In this document: positions 53,727 to 61,991 of the stretch, one piece after another
Layout: every line of letters starts with the position of its first letter
Position numbering within the stretch: position 1 is the stretch's first letter
Assembly (NCBI GenBank): GCA_902809825.1
Contig: LR778114.1
Span: forward strand, 248,001-312,000
DNA: 64,000 nt
From: Candidatus Hydrogenisulfobacillus filiaventi
GTDB lineage: Bacteria; Bacillota; Sulfobacillia; Sulfobacillales; R501
Direction of reading: 5' to 3'
Position numbers and translations under genes: made by a program
Notes under the pieces: generated by a model
Told to the model about the DNA's origin: nothing
Database searches by the model: none
Seen by the model: only the letters and a program-made list of their open reading frames with translations

Positions 53727-56300
53727 GTGGAGACAGGATGGCTCACCGTCTTACATGGGCAATACCGGCTGCGGGATGGGCAAGGACAAGAGTGGTCCCT
53801 TGATCCGGCTGAACTGGACCAGGGGCTGGAACGCCTAACGCGTGCCCGGGACCTTCTGGTGGAGTTTCGCCGGGCGGCTGATGGTGGGCCTGTTCACGTG
53901 CGACTGCCCGGAAGTGCTGATGAACCAGAGGCAGACCCGTCGCCGGTTCCGACATCCGGCGACCGTGAGCCGGATCGTTTCCATAATCCTTACAATTTCG
54001 TGCCGCTGGCCCGGCGTCCCCGGGAGGGTCCTCTGGCGGACGGATTCCCGGCGGGTCATGAGTGCTGGTATCCGCGCCGGTGGAGCGGCCGGATCATGGT
54101 CCGAATGACCGTCAAAACCCCGCTTGTCATGCCGGACGCTGCCCGTCGATGGCCATGGCGAGAGAGCCGGACTGAGGACGGCGCCGAGGATGAGGGTGCT
54201 CATTACGTTTATCCGCTGCGGATGGTGGAGGGAAAGCCGTATATCCCCCCCACATCCGTCAAGGGCATGCTGCGGGCTGCCTATGAGGCAGTGACCAACT
54301 CCCGTTTTGGCGTGTTCCGCGACGATGTGCGGCTGGGGTACCGGACCCCGACGGAGGAGGCAAAGGACCTGGTGCCGGCCCAGGTGGTCAAGGCGAGCGA
54401 CGGTACCCTTGCACTACAATTGCTGCCAGGCACGGGGAAGAAGACGTGCCGGACGAAGTCCGGGCAGCAGAACGCCCCTGTGCTGTATGCGGCCTGGTTC
54501 CCCTCCTACCCAAAACCTAACCGGAAGGCTCAGCCGATCACTTACCCTGACGGGTCCTTTCCTCGCCATGGCGACTATGTGAAGGCCCGCCTGCGCCGGT
54601 TCCGGCGCTATGTATGCAATTCCGACCGGCGTCCGGAATTGACCTTTTGCTATTGGCGGGTAGTGGCCATTGCCAGACCGAATGAAACACTGCCTTCCCC
54701 GGATTATGACCAATTAGGAGCATGGCAGCCGGTACCGCAAGCGTGCTCCGCTCAGGACCCGGAAAAGCATTTCCATGAACTGGAGGAGGATATTAATATT
54801 AACCCGATAGAGGTGGAGGGCTGGGTGGTCAGGACCAACGACAATATTTCCAGAAAATACAATGAACGTCTCTTTTTTGATGACACAGGTAAGCATGTCC
54901 GGCTGCCTATCCCCGAAGCGGTAAAGAGTGCGTGGAAAACGTTGATTGAAGATTACCGGGGGACCAATGGCAAGATCATCGGGCAACTGCGGGCGGGCGA
55001 CCTGGAGTCATTGCGGCAGACTGGTCGCCTGCGCCAGGGGCGCCGGCTGGTGGGGACGAGGGCAAATCCCTCGCGGCACCTCTATGATCCCCCCTCTTCA
55101 GATTTGCAGGAAGGCGAGTTGGTGTATGCCGAACTGGACGCGGACGCTACTACGGTCGTCGCCCTTTATCCGGTCCAGCTGTCCCGCCGGTTGTTCCCGC
55201 TGTCGCCGGCGGACCTGCTGGAGGAGGAGTTTCGCCCGGCGCCCTCGTTGGAGGCCTGTTCGCCGGCGGATCGGGTTTTCGGATGGGTCGCCTCACGCCG
55301 GGTAGGGGCCGAGGCGGACCAACAAAAAGATCAGGAGGGAAAGCAGCACGCGCCGGACACCCCCAACGCCTGGCGGGGACACCTGCGGGTGGGTCCGGTT
55401 ACCTTGACGGACCAGCCGGGACATGTTCCCCTGCAGACCCTGGGTAAAGGTAAAGATAGCCTCCCCCTCGCCATCCTTTCGTCGCCCAAGCCCTCCCAGG
55501 TCCGCTTTTATCTGGTCGGACCCGATGGGCAGCCGTTGACAGCTCCGAAAGGCCGGGGCTACCAGGATGGTCATAGATTGCGGGGGCGCAAGGTTTACCC
55601 TCATCAGATGCTACCCGAAGGCTATTTCGCAGCTCGCCAAGGACCGGCTACAGGCGGTCGCTATCGGGAATTTCTGCGGACAGGCGGCAAGCGGGATGAT
55701 CAGAACTTTTCCATCGAAGCGTGGATCACGCCGGGGACGGTTTTTACCTTCCCGCTGTGGGTAACCAATCTCAGCGCTCAGGAAGCAGGGGCGCTCTTGT
55801 GGCTTTTGACGCTGCCGCGGGACCATTATTTCCGTCTCGGGGCGGGCAAGCCGTTGGGATTCGGCAGCGTGCGGCTCGAGGTGGTCTGGCAGCAGTCGGA
55901 CGTGCGCACCGGCGAGAAGTGGGCGGATGCCTACCGGGCATGGGATCCGGCGGAGTCTGAGGAGAATCCCGAGCATCGCCTTCGGTCGTTAATCCAATCG
56001 TTCCGGGAGGCAACCGAAAAGGATTACGGGCGCCCGTTCGAAAACGTTCCTTTCATCCAGGCATTTTTGCGGGCCGCCATCGGTTTCCGGGACGGTCTTC
56101 CTGTGCATTATCCGCGCTTAACCACTGCTCCGGATCCGGACGGGAAAAACTACAAATGGTTTATGGAGAACGAAAAGGGCCCGAAATATCCGTTGGCGCT
56201 CCTGATTGAAGATGAAGGGCTGCCCTACAAGCCCGAAGGGGCGGATAAGGGACAGCGCCGCCCGCGATCCGGAGGTCCACGGCGACGGCCGGTGCCTTAG
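53727..56300 (+). CDS. Large Cas7-type RAMP protein (TIGR03986-like; Cas7 with insertion)
   Basis: An 857-residue RAMP. FHNPYNFVPLARRPREGPLA near residue 85 and YPRRWSGRIMVRMTVKTPLV are TIGR03986 hallmarks. Next come KPYIPPTSVKGMLRAAYEAV (Cas7 R-loop), a long insertion of about 400 residues including KHFHELEEDININPIEVEGW, then TPGTVFTFPLWVTNLSAQEA and the final Gly-rich loop GAGKPLGFGSVRLEVV. This is the size and layout of the Cas7-insertion subunit of III-Dv complexes. GTG 53727 follows AGGAGGAGGCCTAGGC. The coding sequence here is visibly richer in A and T than flanking genes. Confidence 0.83.
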   Translation: METGWLTVLHGQYRLRDGQGQEWSLDPAELDQGLERLTRARDLLVEFRRAADGGPVHVRLPGSADEPEADPSPVPTSGDREPDRFHNPYNFVPLARRPREGPLADGFPAGHECWYPRRWSGRIMVRMTVKTPLVMPDAARRWPWRESRTEDGAEDEGAHYVYPLRMVEGKPYIPPTSVKGMLRAAYEAVTNSRFGVFRDDVRLGYRTPTEEAKDLVPAQVVKASDGTLALQLLPGTGKKTCRTKSGQQNAPVLYAAWFPSYPKPNRKAQPITYPDGSFPRHGDYVKARLRRFRRYVCNSDRRPELTFCYWRVVAIARPNETLPSPDYDQLGAWQPVPQACSAQDPEKHFHELEEDININPIEVEGWVVRTNDNISRKYNERLFFDDTGKHVRLPIPEAVKSAWKTLIEDYRGTNGKIIGQLRAGDLESLRQTGRLRQGRRLVGTRANPSRHLYDPPSSDLQEGELVYAELDADATTVVALYPVQLSRRLFPLSPADLLEEEFRPAPSLEACSPADRVFGWVASRRVGAEADQQKDQEGKQHAPDTPNAWRGHLRVGPVTLTDQPGHVPLQTLGKGKDSLPLAILSSPKPSQVRFYLVGPDGQPLTAPKGRGYQDGHRLRGRKVYPHQMLPEGYFAARQGPATGGRYREFLRTGGKRDDQNFSIEAWITPGTVFTFPLWVTNLSAQEAGALLWLLTLPRDHYFRLGAGKPLGFGSVRLEVVWQQSDVRTGEKWADAYRAWDPAESEENPEHRLRSLIQSFREATEKDYGRPFENVPFIQAFLRAAIGFRDGLPVHYPRLTTAPDPDGKNYKWFMENEKGPKYPLALLIEDEGLPYKPEGADKGQRRPRSGGPRRRPVP

Positions 56301-56342
56301 CTGGCGGGATTGGGGAGGGTTCTGAAACGAGGGGAATATGCC

Positions 56343-57653
56343 ATGGGAACCGCTACGAATGCGGTACTGATTACCGCCCTGGGAACGGGCAAATATGTCC
56401 CGATTAGTTACCATTTTACCGGACGGGATGCCGTGGGGGACGTAAAGACTTGTTTTCCCAGCCTGGCGATGTGGAAGCTACTCGATCCGCATCCCAAAGA
56501 GTTGTGGGTGCTCTTGACAGATGAAGCCCGCCATAAGTGGTGGGGTACATTCCGCCTGGTTGCCTCCCGCTTGGGCGTTGTGAATCCCCGCGAGATCCCC
56601 ATTAAAATCGGACCTCAGTCCGACGGGCGGGAAGTGTTTGCACCCCTGGCGAAAGCCTTGAGGGAGAGGAATCTTCCGCCGGTGGTCCTGGACATTACGT
56701 TCGGGTTCCGGATGCTTCCGCTGGCATATCTCCTGACTATGACCTACATTTATGGACTTAAGCAACCATTGGTGGATAAGAAGGACGTGTTCGACCAGCG
56801 ACCGGTCTCTGTTTATTACGGAGCCCGTGAAATGCCGAAGAATGGTGCAGCGCCGATTGTAGACCTTACCCCTGCATTTTACCTGGTGGACTGGTTTTAT
56901 GCCGCCCGCACGTTCAGTCATGCAGGGGCTTTAGGGCCTTTTGTGGAGGCGTGGGAAGCCAACAAATCCCACTCTCCCTCATCCAGAGCGGTGGGCGAAT
57001 TCGGGACAACCATCCGGAAGCTAGGGCACGCGCTCGACAACGGACTGGCCATTGAGGTCGGAAAACTGGCCAAAGACGCCCTCCAACACATTAGAGAACT
57101 GCAGGAGGAAGATTTCATCGGCAATCTGGAGCCGGTCGCGCACATGCTGGGCCGCCTCCAGGAGGGGCTGGAGGGCCTAGCATTCTCGAGTGACAAAAAA
57201 ATCCTCGATCAAGAGGAATTACAACGGGAACTCCATGGCATTCGATGGTACCAGCTTCATAATCGCCCTTCTCTAGCCTTGGCGTGGTCCCGGGAGTGGT
57301 TGATTAACTGGGTACTTTGGCGTGAGGGCAAGACCGATGCCGGAAGGTGGTTGAATTACCGGGAGGTTCGCCGGCCTATCGAACAGCTCCTGGGTTGTTT
57401 AAGTAACTTCATGGATGATAAAAAACAGAAACATGGACTCAATGAGTTACAGCGGGAGGTCGGGTCCTTGTGGAAATCTATTAGTGGCGCCCGCAACTAT
57501 TATCAGCATGCGGGATTTGCTGACTCTCCTTCCAGGAGTACTATTCAGGTGGAACGGATGGAACAAATCCTGGCAGATACCCGTCCTATCGGGTTGCTGC
57601 GGGAGGGCACTGAAAAATGCCGGGCCACTACGCAGGACCCGGACGAGGGATGA
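56343..57653 (+). CDS. CARF-HEPN ribonuclease of the Csx1/Csx2 (TM1812) kind
   Basis: A 436-residue protein. The N terminus NAVLITALGTGKYVPISYHF and the later KELWVLLTDEARHKWWGTF form a CARF (cyclic oligoadenylate sensing) Rossmann fold. The DxTHGFR motif of TM1812-type proteins appears as DITFGFR (Asp117), with Phe for His. The C terminus is helical and contains a HEPN active site, R384-N-Y-Y-Q-H389 in SGARNYYQHAGF, so RNase activity switched on by Cas10-made cyclic oligoadenylate is expected. ATG 56343 follows GAGGGGAAT. It is the last gene of the CRISPR run and the least GC-rich. Confidence 0.82.
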   Translation: MGTATNAVLITALGTGKYVPISYHFTGRDAVGDVKTCFPSLAMWKLLDPHPKELWVLLTDEARHKWWGTFRLVASRLGVVNPREIPIKIGPQSDGREVFAPLAKALRERNLPPVVLDITFGFRMLPLAYLLTMTYIYGLKQPLVDKKDVFDQRPVSVYYGAREMPKNGAAPIVDLTPAFYLVDWFYAARTFSHAGALGPFVEAWEANKSHSPSSRAVGEFGTTIRKLGHALDNGLAIEVGKLAKDALQHIRELQEEDFIGNLEPVAHMLGRLQEGLEGLAFSSDKKILDQEELQRELHGIRWYQLHNRPSLALAWSREWLINWVLWREGKTDAGRWLNYREVRRPIEQLLGCLSNFMDDKKQKHGLNELQREVGSLWKSISGARNYYQHAGFADSPSRSTIQVERMEQILADTRPIGLLREGTEKCRATTQDPDEG

Positions 57654-57701
57654 GCCGCTCCAGGTATGCGCATGCCGCTCAAAGAAAGAAGGGAAGCAGT
57701 C

Positions 57702-58232
57702 TCAGGTCTGCCAGATGACCCCGATCCCGTACCCCCCCTGGCCCCAGTTCTCCACCAGCTCCAGGTGGGGACGGCCCCGCTTGAGGGCCTGCCAGTCCTG
57801 GGGCACGGTGCCTACGTCGGAGGGCGGGCCAGGCACGATGTCGTGAAAGGCGATGATCCCGCCGGGGTGGACCAGCGGGCCGTACTCGGCGAAATCCTGC
57901 AGGGCGGCCCGGTGGTCGCCATCGATGAAGAGAAAGTCCAGCTGGTGGCCGTCGAGGATGTCCACTACCTGGGCCCGTACGAAGGCGTCGCGGGCATTGC
58001 CAGCGATGAGCTGCAGGCGCTGGAGGGGGCCATGGGGCACAGTGGGGGGAGGCGCCAGGTCGATGCCCAGGATCAGCGCCCGCGGCGCCGCAGCGGTAGC
58101 GAAGCGGGCCAGGCTACCGCCCTGAAACACCCCGATCTCCAGCAGGCTCTGGGGCCGGAGGTCACGGAGGATGTCCAGCAGACGCTGAAACTCGGACGGC
58201 TTTTGCACCATAACGGGCAGTTGCGTGGACAC
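57702..58232 (-). CDS. Class I SAM-dependent methyltransferase
   Basis: A 176-residue methyltransferase of the cephalosporin-hydroxylase/Methyltransf_24 type. SLLEIGVFQGGSLARF is motif I, LILGIDLAPPPTVPHGP carries the acidic residue, and LDFLFIDGDHRAALQDF is the IDG-x-H motif that binds metal in these enzymes. GTG 58232 lies behind GGGAGAGGAG. It is convergent with the CRISPR operon, 48 bases from its end, and belongs to the glycan genes downstream. A degenerate copy lies 500 bases away. Confidence 0.8.
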   Translation of the reverse strand: MSTQLPVMVQKPSEFQRLLDILRDLRPQSLLEIGVFQGGSLARFATAAAPRALILGIDLAPPPTVPHGPLQRLQLIAGNARDAFVRAQVVDILDGHQLDFLFIDGDHRAALQDFAEYGPLVHPGGIIAFHDIVPGPPSDVGTVPQDWQALKRGRPHLELVENWGQGGYGIGVIWQT

Positions 58233-58739
58233 CCCGGCATCTCCTCTCCCTTGGAGCGTGGGCACCTGCGTTGGTCAAGGCAGGCGGGATTCATTGTCAT
58301 CCTATGCCGCCATGCACATGTTCAGGCACATCGGCCTGGAAGCCTTGGTACGGTGCTGGCATAAAGGTGGAATTTTAGATGGGTCACAGGCAAAAAGCTA
58401 CAGGCCTAATAGGTTTGGCTGGCGTTGGTATCCGACCATGGGCCCTAACGTCCAGTATCCCGGCTGTGGGGAGCCCTTAGGGGTCACGCCTTGCAACTAT
58501 AGGGGAACCGGTGTCTATTGCGGACTGTGTCCGGTCCCTCCCGCAATCCGGGACGGTTTGGCGGGGAAATGGCCGGTATAACTCGAGCAGCCGGCCAGAG
58601 GGCTTAGTGTGGGCATTCGAATGCAAAATCCGGACAAGACGGCGTCCTCTGGGGTGGCGCATTCGCGATCCTGGCCGCCTTGGAAGACATGGCGAGTGCT
58701 GCAGTGGCCACGCTGCTAATGCCCTTGTGCGTTTCTCGG
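58233..58739. other. Non-coding stretch, probably degraded sequence
   Basis: About 500 bases between the methyltransferase and its broken copy. Six-frame reading shows only short, unconvincing frames. It is lower in GC than the surroundings. I looked for CRISPR repeats and insertion-sequence ends and saw none. Confidence 0.4.
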
Positions 58740-58990
58740 CTGTACTCGCCGTGGCCTGGATGCGCTCGGCGAGCAGCAGGTGACGGGGACCGTGGGGCAC
58801 GGCCGGGGGCGCCAGGTCGATGCCCAGAGCAGGGCCCACGTGGCGGCGGCCAGGGCGAACCGGGCCGGGCCGCCCTGGAACACCCCGGTCTCCCAAAAGG
58901 CCCGCGGATTTAGGTCATGCACAATCTCCAGCAGCCGCCGGAACCCCGGCTCCTTGTGGATCATCCCGGGCAAATGGGCTGCCATCCTGC
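58740..58990 (-). pseudogene. Decayed copy of the methyltransferase
   Basis: Minus-strand reading gives LPGMIHKEPGFRRLLEIVHD, LNPRAFWETGVFQGGPARFA and, in a shifted frame, ALGIDLAPPAVPHGPRHLLL. These align with LPVMVQKPSEFQRLLDILRD, EIGVFQGGSLARF and GIDLAPPPTVPHGP of the intact gene at 57702-58232. Everything after the acidic loop, including the IDGDH motif, is missing and the frame is shifted, so it is a duplicate that has been lost. Confidence 0.7.
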
Positions 58991-59136
58991 CCACCTCCGG
59001 CTCCACTGTGCGGTACCCTCCGCCTCTTCTGCCTCCCTTTCCATGCTATGCGTCCGCGTTTGCAGGCAGGCCCGCCCGCCCAGGCACGTCCTCGCCCCCG
59101 CCCGGCATAGGCTCAGGAGGAACGGGAGGTGGGCTC

Positions 59137-60612
59137 ATGAGCGGGGAACGGCCGGACCCGGAGGCGGAGCGGCAGCGCCTGCAAGCGCTGCTGGAGCAGG
59201 GCCGGGCGGAGGAGATTGTGCGGGAGGCGCGGCGGCGGCTGAGCGTGGAGCCGGCGGACGCCGGCTGGTGGTGGTGGCTGGGCCGGGCGCTGGAAGCCGG
59301 GGGGCGGCCTGCGGCCGCCCGCGCCGCCTTCGGGCGGGCCGCCTTCCTGGACCCGCGCCTGCCGGAGGGGGAGGCGGCGGCCGGCCCGACGCCGGCCTGG
59401 CTGGAGCAGTTGCTGGCGGTGCCGCCGCACACGGTCAGCGCCTGCCTCATCGTGCGCGACGAGGCGGAGCACATCGGGCGGGTCCTAGCCTCCCTGGCGG
59501 GGGCGGTGGACGAGGTGGTGGTAGCCGACACCGGCAGTCGGGACGACACGCCCCGGCTGGCGGCCCGGGCCGGGGCGCGTGTCTTTCACGTGCCCTGGCA
59601 GGACGACTTCAGCGCCGCCCGCAACGCCGCCCTGGAACGGGCGGGGTCGGAATGGGTGCTGTGGCTGGACGCGGACGAGACCCTAGACCCCCGCGACCGG
59701 GCGGGGCCGCGCCTGGCGGCTGGCCTCTTCCATGAACGCCGCCCGCCGGCGGTGGTGCAGGTGACGGTGGTGAATGACCTCGGCAGCGGGCCGCCCGAGG
59801 TGCACCACGACGTGGCCCGCCTCTTCCCCCTGGGCCGGGGCTTGCGCTTCTTCGGCCGCGCTCATGAGCAGGTGGGCCCCGACCCCGGCGGTCCCCTGGT
59901 CGGCCCCGTGCTGCGGCCGGCGGTCCGCATCCGCCTGCATCACGATGGCTACCGGCCCGACGTCCTGCAACACCGCCGCAAGCTGGAGCGCAACATCCGC
60001 CTACTGGAGCTGGCCGTGGCCGAGGACCCCGACGACCTGCTAGCCTGGGCGTTCTTAGGCCGGGAACGCCTGCTGCACGGGCAGCCGCAGGCCGCGGTGG
60101 AGGCGCTGACGCGCGCGGAGGCCCTGGCCGAACGTACCCCCGCTTACGGCCGCCTGCCCGAGCTCCGCACCTACCTGCTCTCGGCGCTGCTGGCGCTGGG
60201 GAGGCGGGAGGAGGCGGTGGAGGTAGGCCGGCGCGCGGTGGCCGCCCACCCTGAATACCCGCCCCTATGGTTCGGGTATGGGCAGGCCCTCTTCCTCCAG
60301 GCGCTCGCCCTGGCCGGGGCGGCGGGGGCCGCCTACCGGGAAGCGGTGGAGCGCTCCCGCCGCTACCAGGGCCTGCTGCCGGCCGACCCGGCCTTGGGCG
60401 GGTGGAAGGGGCTGCTGGCCCTGGGCGATGTGGCCAAGCTGCAAGGCGACTGGACCACCGCCTACACCTATTACCGGCAGGCGGCCGCCGAACAGCCCGA
60501 TGCCCCCGGCATCGCCGCCTCCCTGACTCACCAGCGGCAGCAGGTGGAGCAGCTGGCCCGGCTGCTGGCGGCAGAGGCGGCCGGGGACACCCCGCCCGCC
60601 GACGGCGCATAG
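59137..60612 (+). CDS. GT2 glycosyltransferase with flanking TPR regions
   Basis: A 491-residue protein. The first 85 residues are TPR-like (ALLEQGRAEEIVREARRRL, RPAAARAAFGRAAFLDP). From about residue 100 a GT2 domain follows: VSACLIVRDEAEHIGRVLAS, VVADTGSRDDTPRLAARAG, WQDDFSAARNAALERAG and the DxD-like WVLWLDADETLDP. After LRFFGRAHEQVG the C-terminal half returns to TPR helices (AWAFLGRERLLHGQPQAAVE, GDVAKLQGDWTTAYTYYRQ). This layout is common in Firmicute SPBc2-type glycosyltransferases. ATG 59137 follows GGGAGGTGGGC. Confidence 0.87.
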   Translation: MSGERPDPEAERQRLQALLEQGRAEEIVREARRRLSVEPADAGWWWWLGRALEAGGRPAAARAAFGRAAFLDPRLPEGEAAAGPTPAWLEQLLAVPPHTVSACLIVRDEAEHIGRVLASLAGAVDEVVVADTGSRDDTPRLAARAGARVFHVPWQDDFSAARNAALERAGSEWVLWLDADETLDPRDRAGPRLAAGLFHERRPPAVVQVTVVNDLGSGPPEVHHDVARLFPLGRGLRFFGRAHEQVGPDPGGPLVGPVLRPAVRIRLHHDGYRPDVLQHRRKLERNIRLLELAVAEDPDDLLAWAFLGRERLLHGQPQAAVEALTRAEALAERTPAYGRLPELRTYLLSALLALGRREEAVEVGRRAVAAHPEYPPLWFGYGQALFLQALALAGAAGAAYREAVERSRRYQGLLPADPALGGWKGLLALGDVAKLQGDWTTAYTYYRQAAAEQPDAPGIAASLTHQRQQVEQLARLLAAEAAGDTPPADGA

Positions 60613-60672
60613 GCTGGAAACGGCGCCGGGCCGCCTGGCCCCGCCTCCGGCCTGCGTGAAAGGAGGGCTCCC

Positions 60673-61182
60673 GTGCAGATTGACCGCGAAACCCTGCTGC
60701 GTCAGATCGGCCACTCCACCCTCGATCAGCTGACCTTGAACGAGCTCCGTCTCCTCCTGTGCGAATGGCTGGGCTGCGCCGCCGCCAGCCCGGAGCCGGC
60801 GGCCCTGGCCGTCCTCCACGGGACGGTGGCCGGGGATGCCTTCCATTTCGGCCTCACCCTCACCGGCCCGGCCGGCAGCCAGCCGGTGGAGTTCGTGCTC
60901 GACACCGGCGCCTTCGAGATGCTGCTACCGGCCTCGGTGGCCTCGGCGTTGGGCCTGCCCGACCTCGGCAATCTCAACATCTCCGGCATCGGCGGCTCCA
61001 GCCCTGCCTACACCAGCCAGGTGGGCTTCACCCTGGGGGCGCATGCCTTCAACGAGGTGCACTGTGTGGTCGACCCCACCTTCCCCGGTCCCGCCCTCTT
61101 CGGCCTGCGCTTCTTTATTGACCACGGCTTGAGCCTGTCCCTGGATCCGGGGGCGGGGGAGCTCACCATCCGCCAGGGGTAG
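60673..61182 (+). CDS. Retropepsin-like aspartyl protease-fold protein
   Basis: A 169-residue protein. After a helical N terminus (LLRQIGHSTLDQLTLNEL) comes VEFVLDTGAFEMLLPASVAS, the D-T-G active-site motif of retropepsin-like aspartic proteases, then a small beta barrel with ISGIGGSSPAYTSQVGF and ALFGLRFF. A second DTG is not needed because these enzymes dimerise. GTG 60673 has GAAAGGAGG upstream. Whether it is a working protease is unknown. It lies in the same direction as the lysozyme-like gene 20 bases later. Confidence 0.75.
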   Translation: MQIDRETLLRQIGHSTLDQLTLNELRLLLCEWLGCAAASPEPAALAVLHGTVAGDAFHFGLTLTGPAGSQPVEFVLDTGAFEMLLPASVASALGLPDLGNLNISGIGGSSPAYTSQVGFTLGAHAFNEVHCVVDPTFPGPALFGLRFFIDHGLSLSLDPGAGELTIRQG

Positions 61183-61202
61183 CAGAAAGGGGTGCCCGTA
61201 CC

Positions 61203-61991
61203 GTGCAGTCCGTCCAGCCCGGTCTGGCCCGCGGCATCGACCTCAGCCAGTTCAACGGACCCCAGGATTGGCCGGCCCTGAAGGCGGGCGGGCAGACCGC
61301 CTTCGCCCTCATCCGGGCCACCGACGGCCTGAGCCTGGTGGATACCCAGCTGGCGGCCAATGCCGCCGGGGCCCGGGCCGCCGGGATCCCCCATGGCTTC
61401 TACCACACCCTGGCCTTGCCGGCGGTTCCTCCGGCCGACCTGCCGGGCTTCGGCAACGCCCAGGCCGCCGCCTTCCTGGCCGCCCTCGACCGCCTGGGCG
61501 GTTACCAGGGCTGGATGCTGCCCCCCTTCATGGCGCTGGAAGGGGTACCGCCGGCCTGGACCCCGGAGCAGGCGGTGACCCTGCTGGCCCAGTTCGGGGA
61601 CTCGGTGGATGTGGCCATCGGCAATCCGGCGCAGCGCACGGGCATCTACGCCAACGTGAACACCCTGGGGGTGCTGGCGGCTGCTCCCTCGGTAAGGCGG
61701 GTGGCCGTCCGCCCCTTGTGGGTGGCCTGGTGGAGCCCCACTCCCCCGCCCGATGTGGGGCCCTGGACGGCGTGGACGGTCTGGCAGCTGACCGATGCCG
61801 CCCGCGTGGCTGGGGAGCCGCGGCCGGTGGACGCCGATATCTGGGATGTCCCCGCGGCAGCCCTGCCCTATCCCCCGGGGGCAGCGGGGCCGGCGGCCGA
61901 GATTGCCGACGCCGCGGCGGCGGTGACCGCAGCCCAGACTGCGCTGGCTCAGGCCCAGGCCGCCCTGGCCCGCGCCTTGCGGGCGCTTTAG
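61203..61991 (+). CDS. GH25-type lysozyme-like glycoside hydrolase
   Basis: A 262-residue protein. LARGIDLSQFNGPQDWPALK, FALIRATDGLSLVDTQLAAN, IPHGFYHTLALP and WVAWWSPTPPPD, WTVWQLTDAARVAGEPRPVD, VDADIWDVP follow the GH25 (1,4-beta-N-acetylmuramidase) plan. The usual catalytic Asp/Glu pair is only partly recognisable (GIDLSQ and MALEGV), so activity is uncertain. No signal peptide is visible, but lysozyme-like proteins of spore formers may leave by other routes. The last 40 residues are an Ala-rich helix. It ends in a 4-base overlap with the convergent wecB. Confidence 0.8.
   Translation: MQSVQPGLARGIDLSQFNGPQDWPALKAGGQTAFALIRATDGLSLVDTQLAANAAGARAAGIPHGFYHTLALPAVPPADLPGFGNAQAAAFLAALDRLGGYQGWMLPPFMALEGVPPAWTPEQAVTLLAQFGDSVDVAIGNPAQRTGIYANVNTLGVLAAAPSVRRVAVRPLWVAWWSPTPPPDVGPWTAWTVWQLTDAARVAGEPRPVDADIWDVPAAALPYPPGAAGPAAEIADAAAAVTAAQTALAQAQAALARALRAL

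Noticed and set aside
57654-58700. CRISPR array near the effector genes
   Set aside because: No direct repeat of 25-40 bases with regular spacing was seen on either strand, nor anywhere else in the window.
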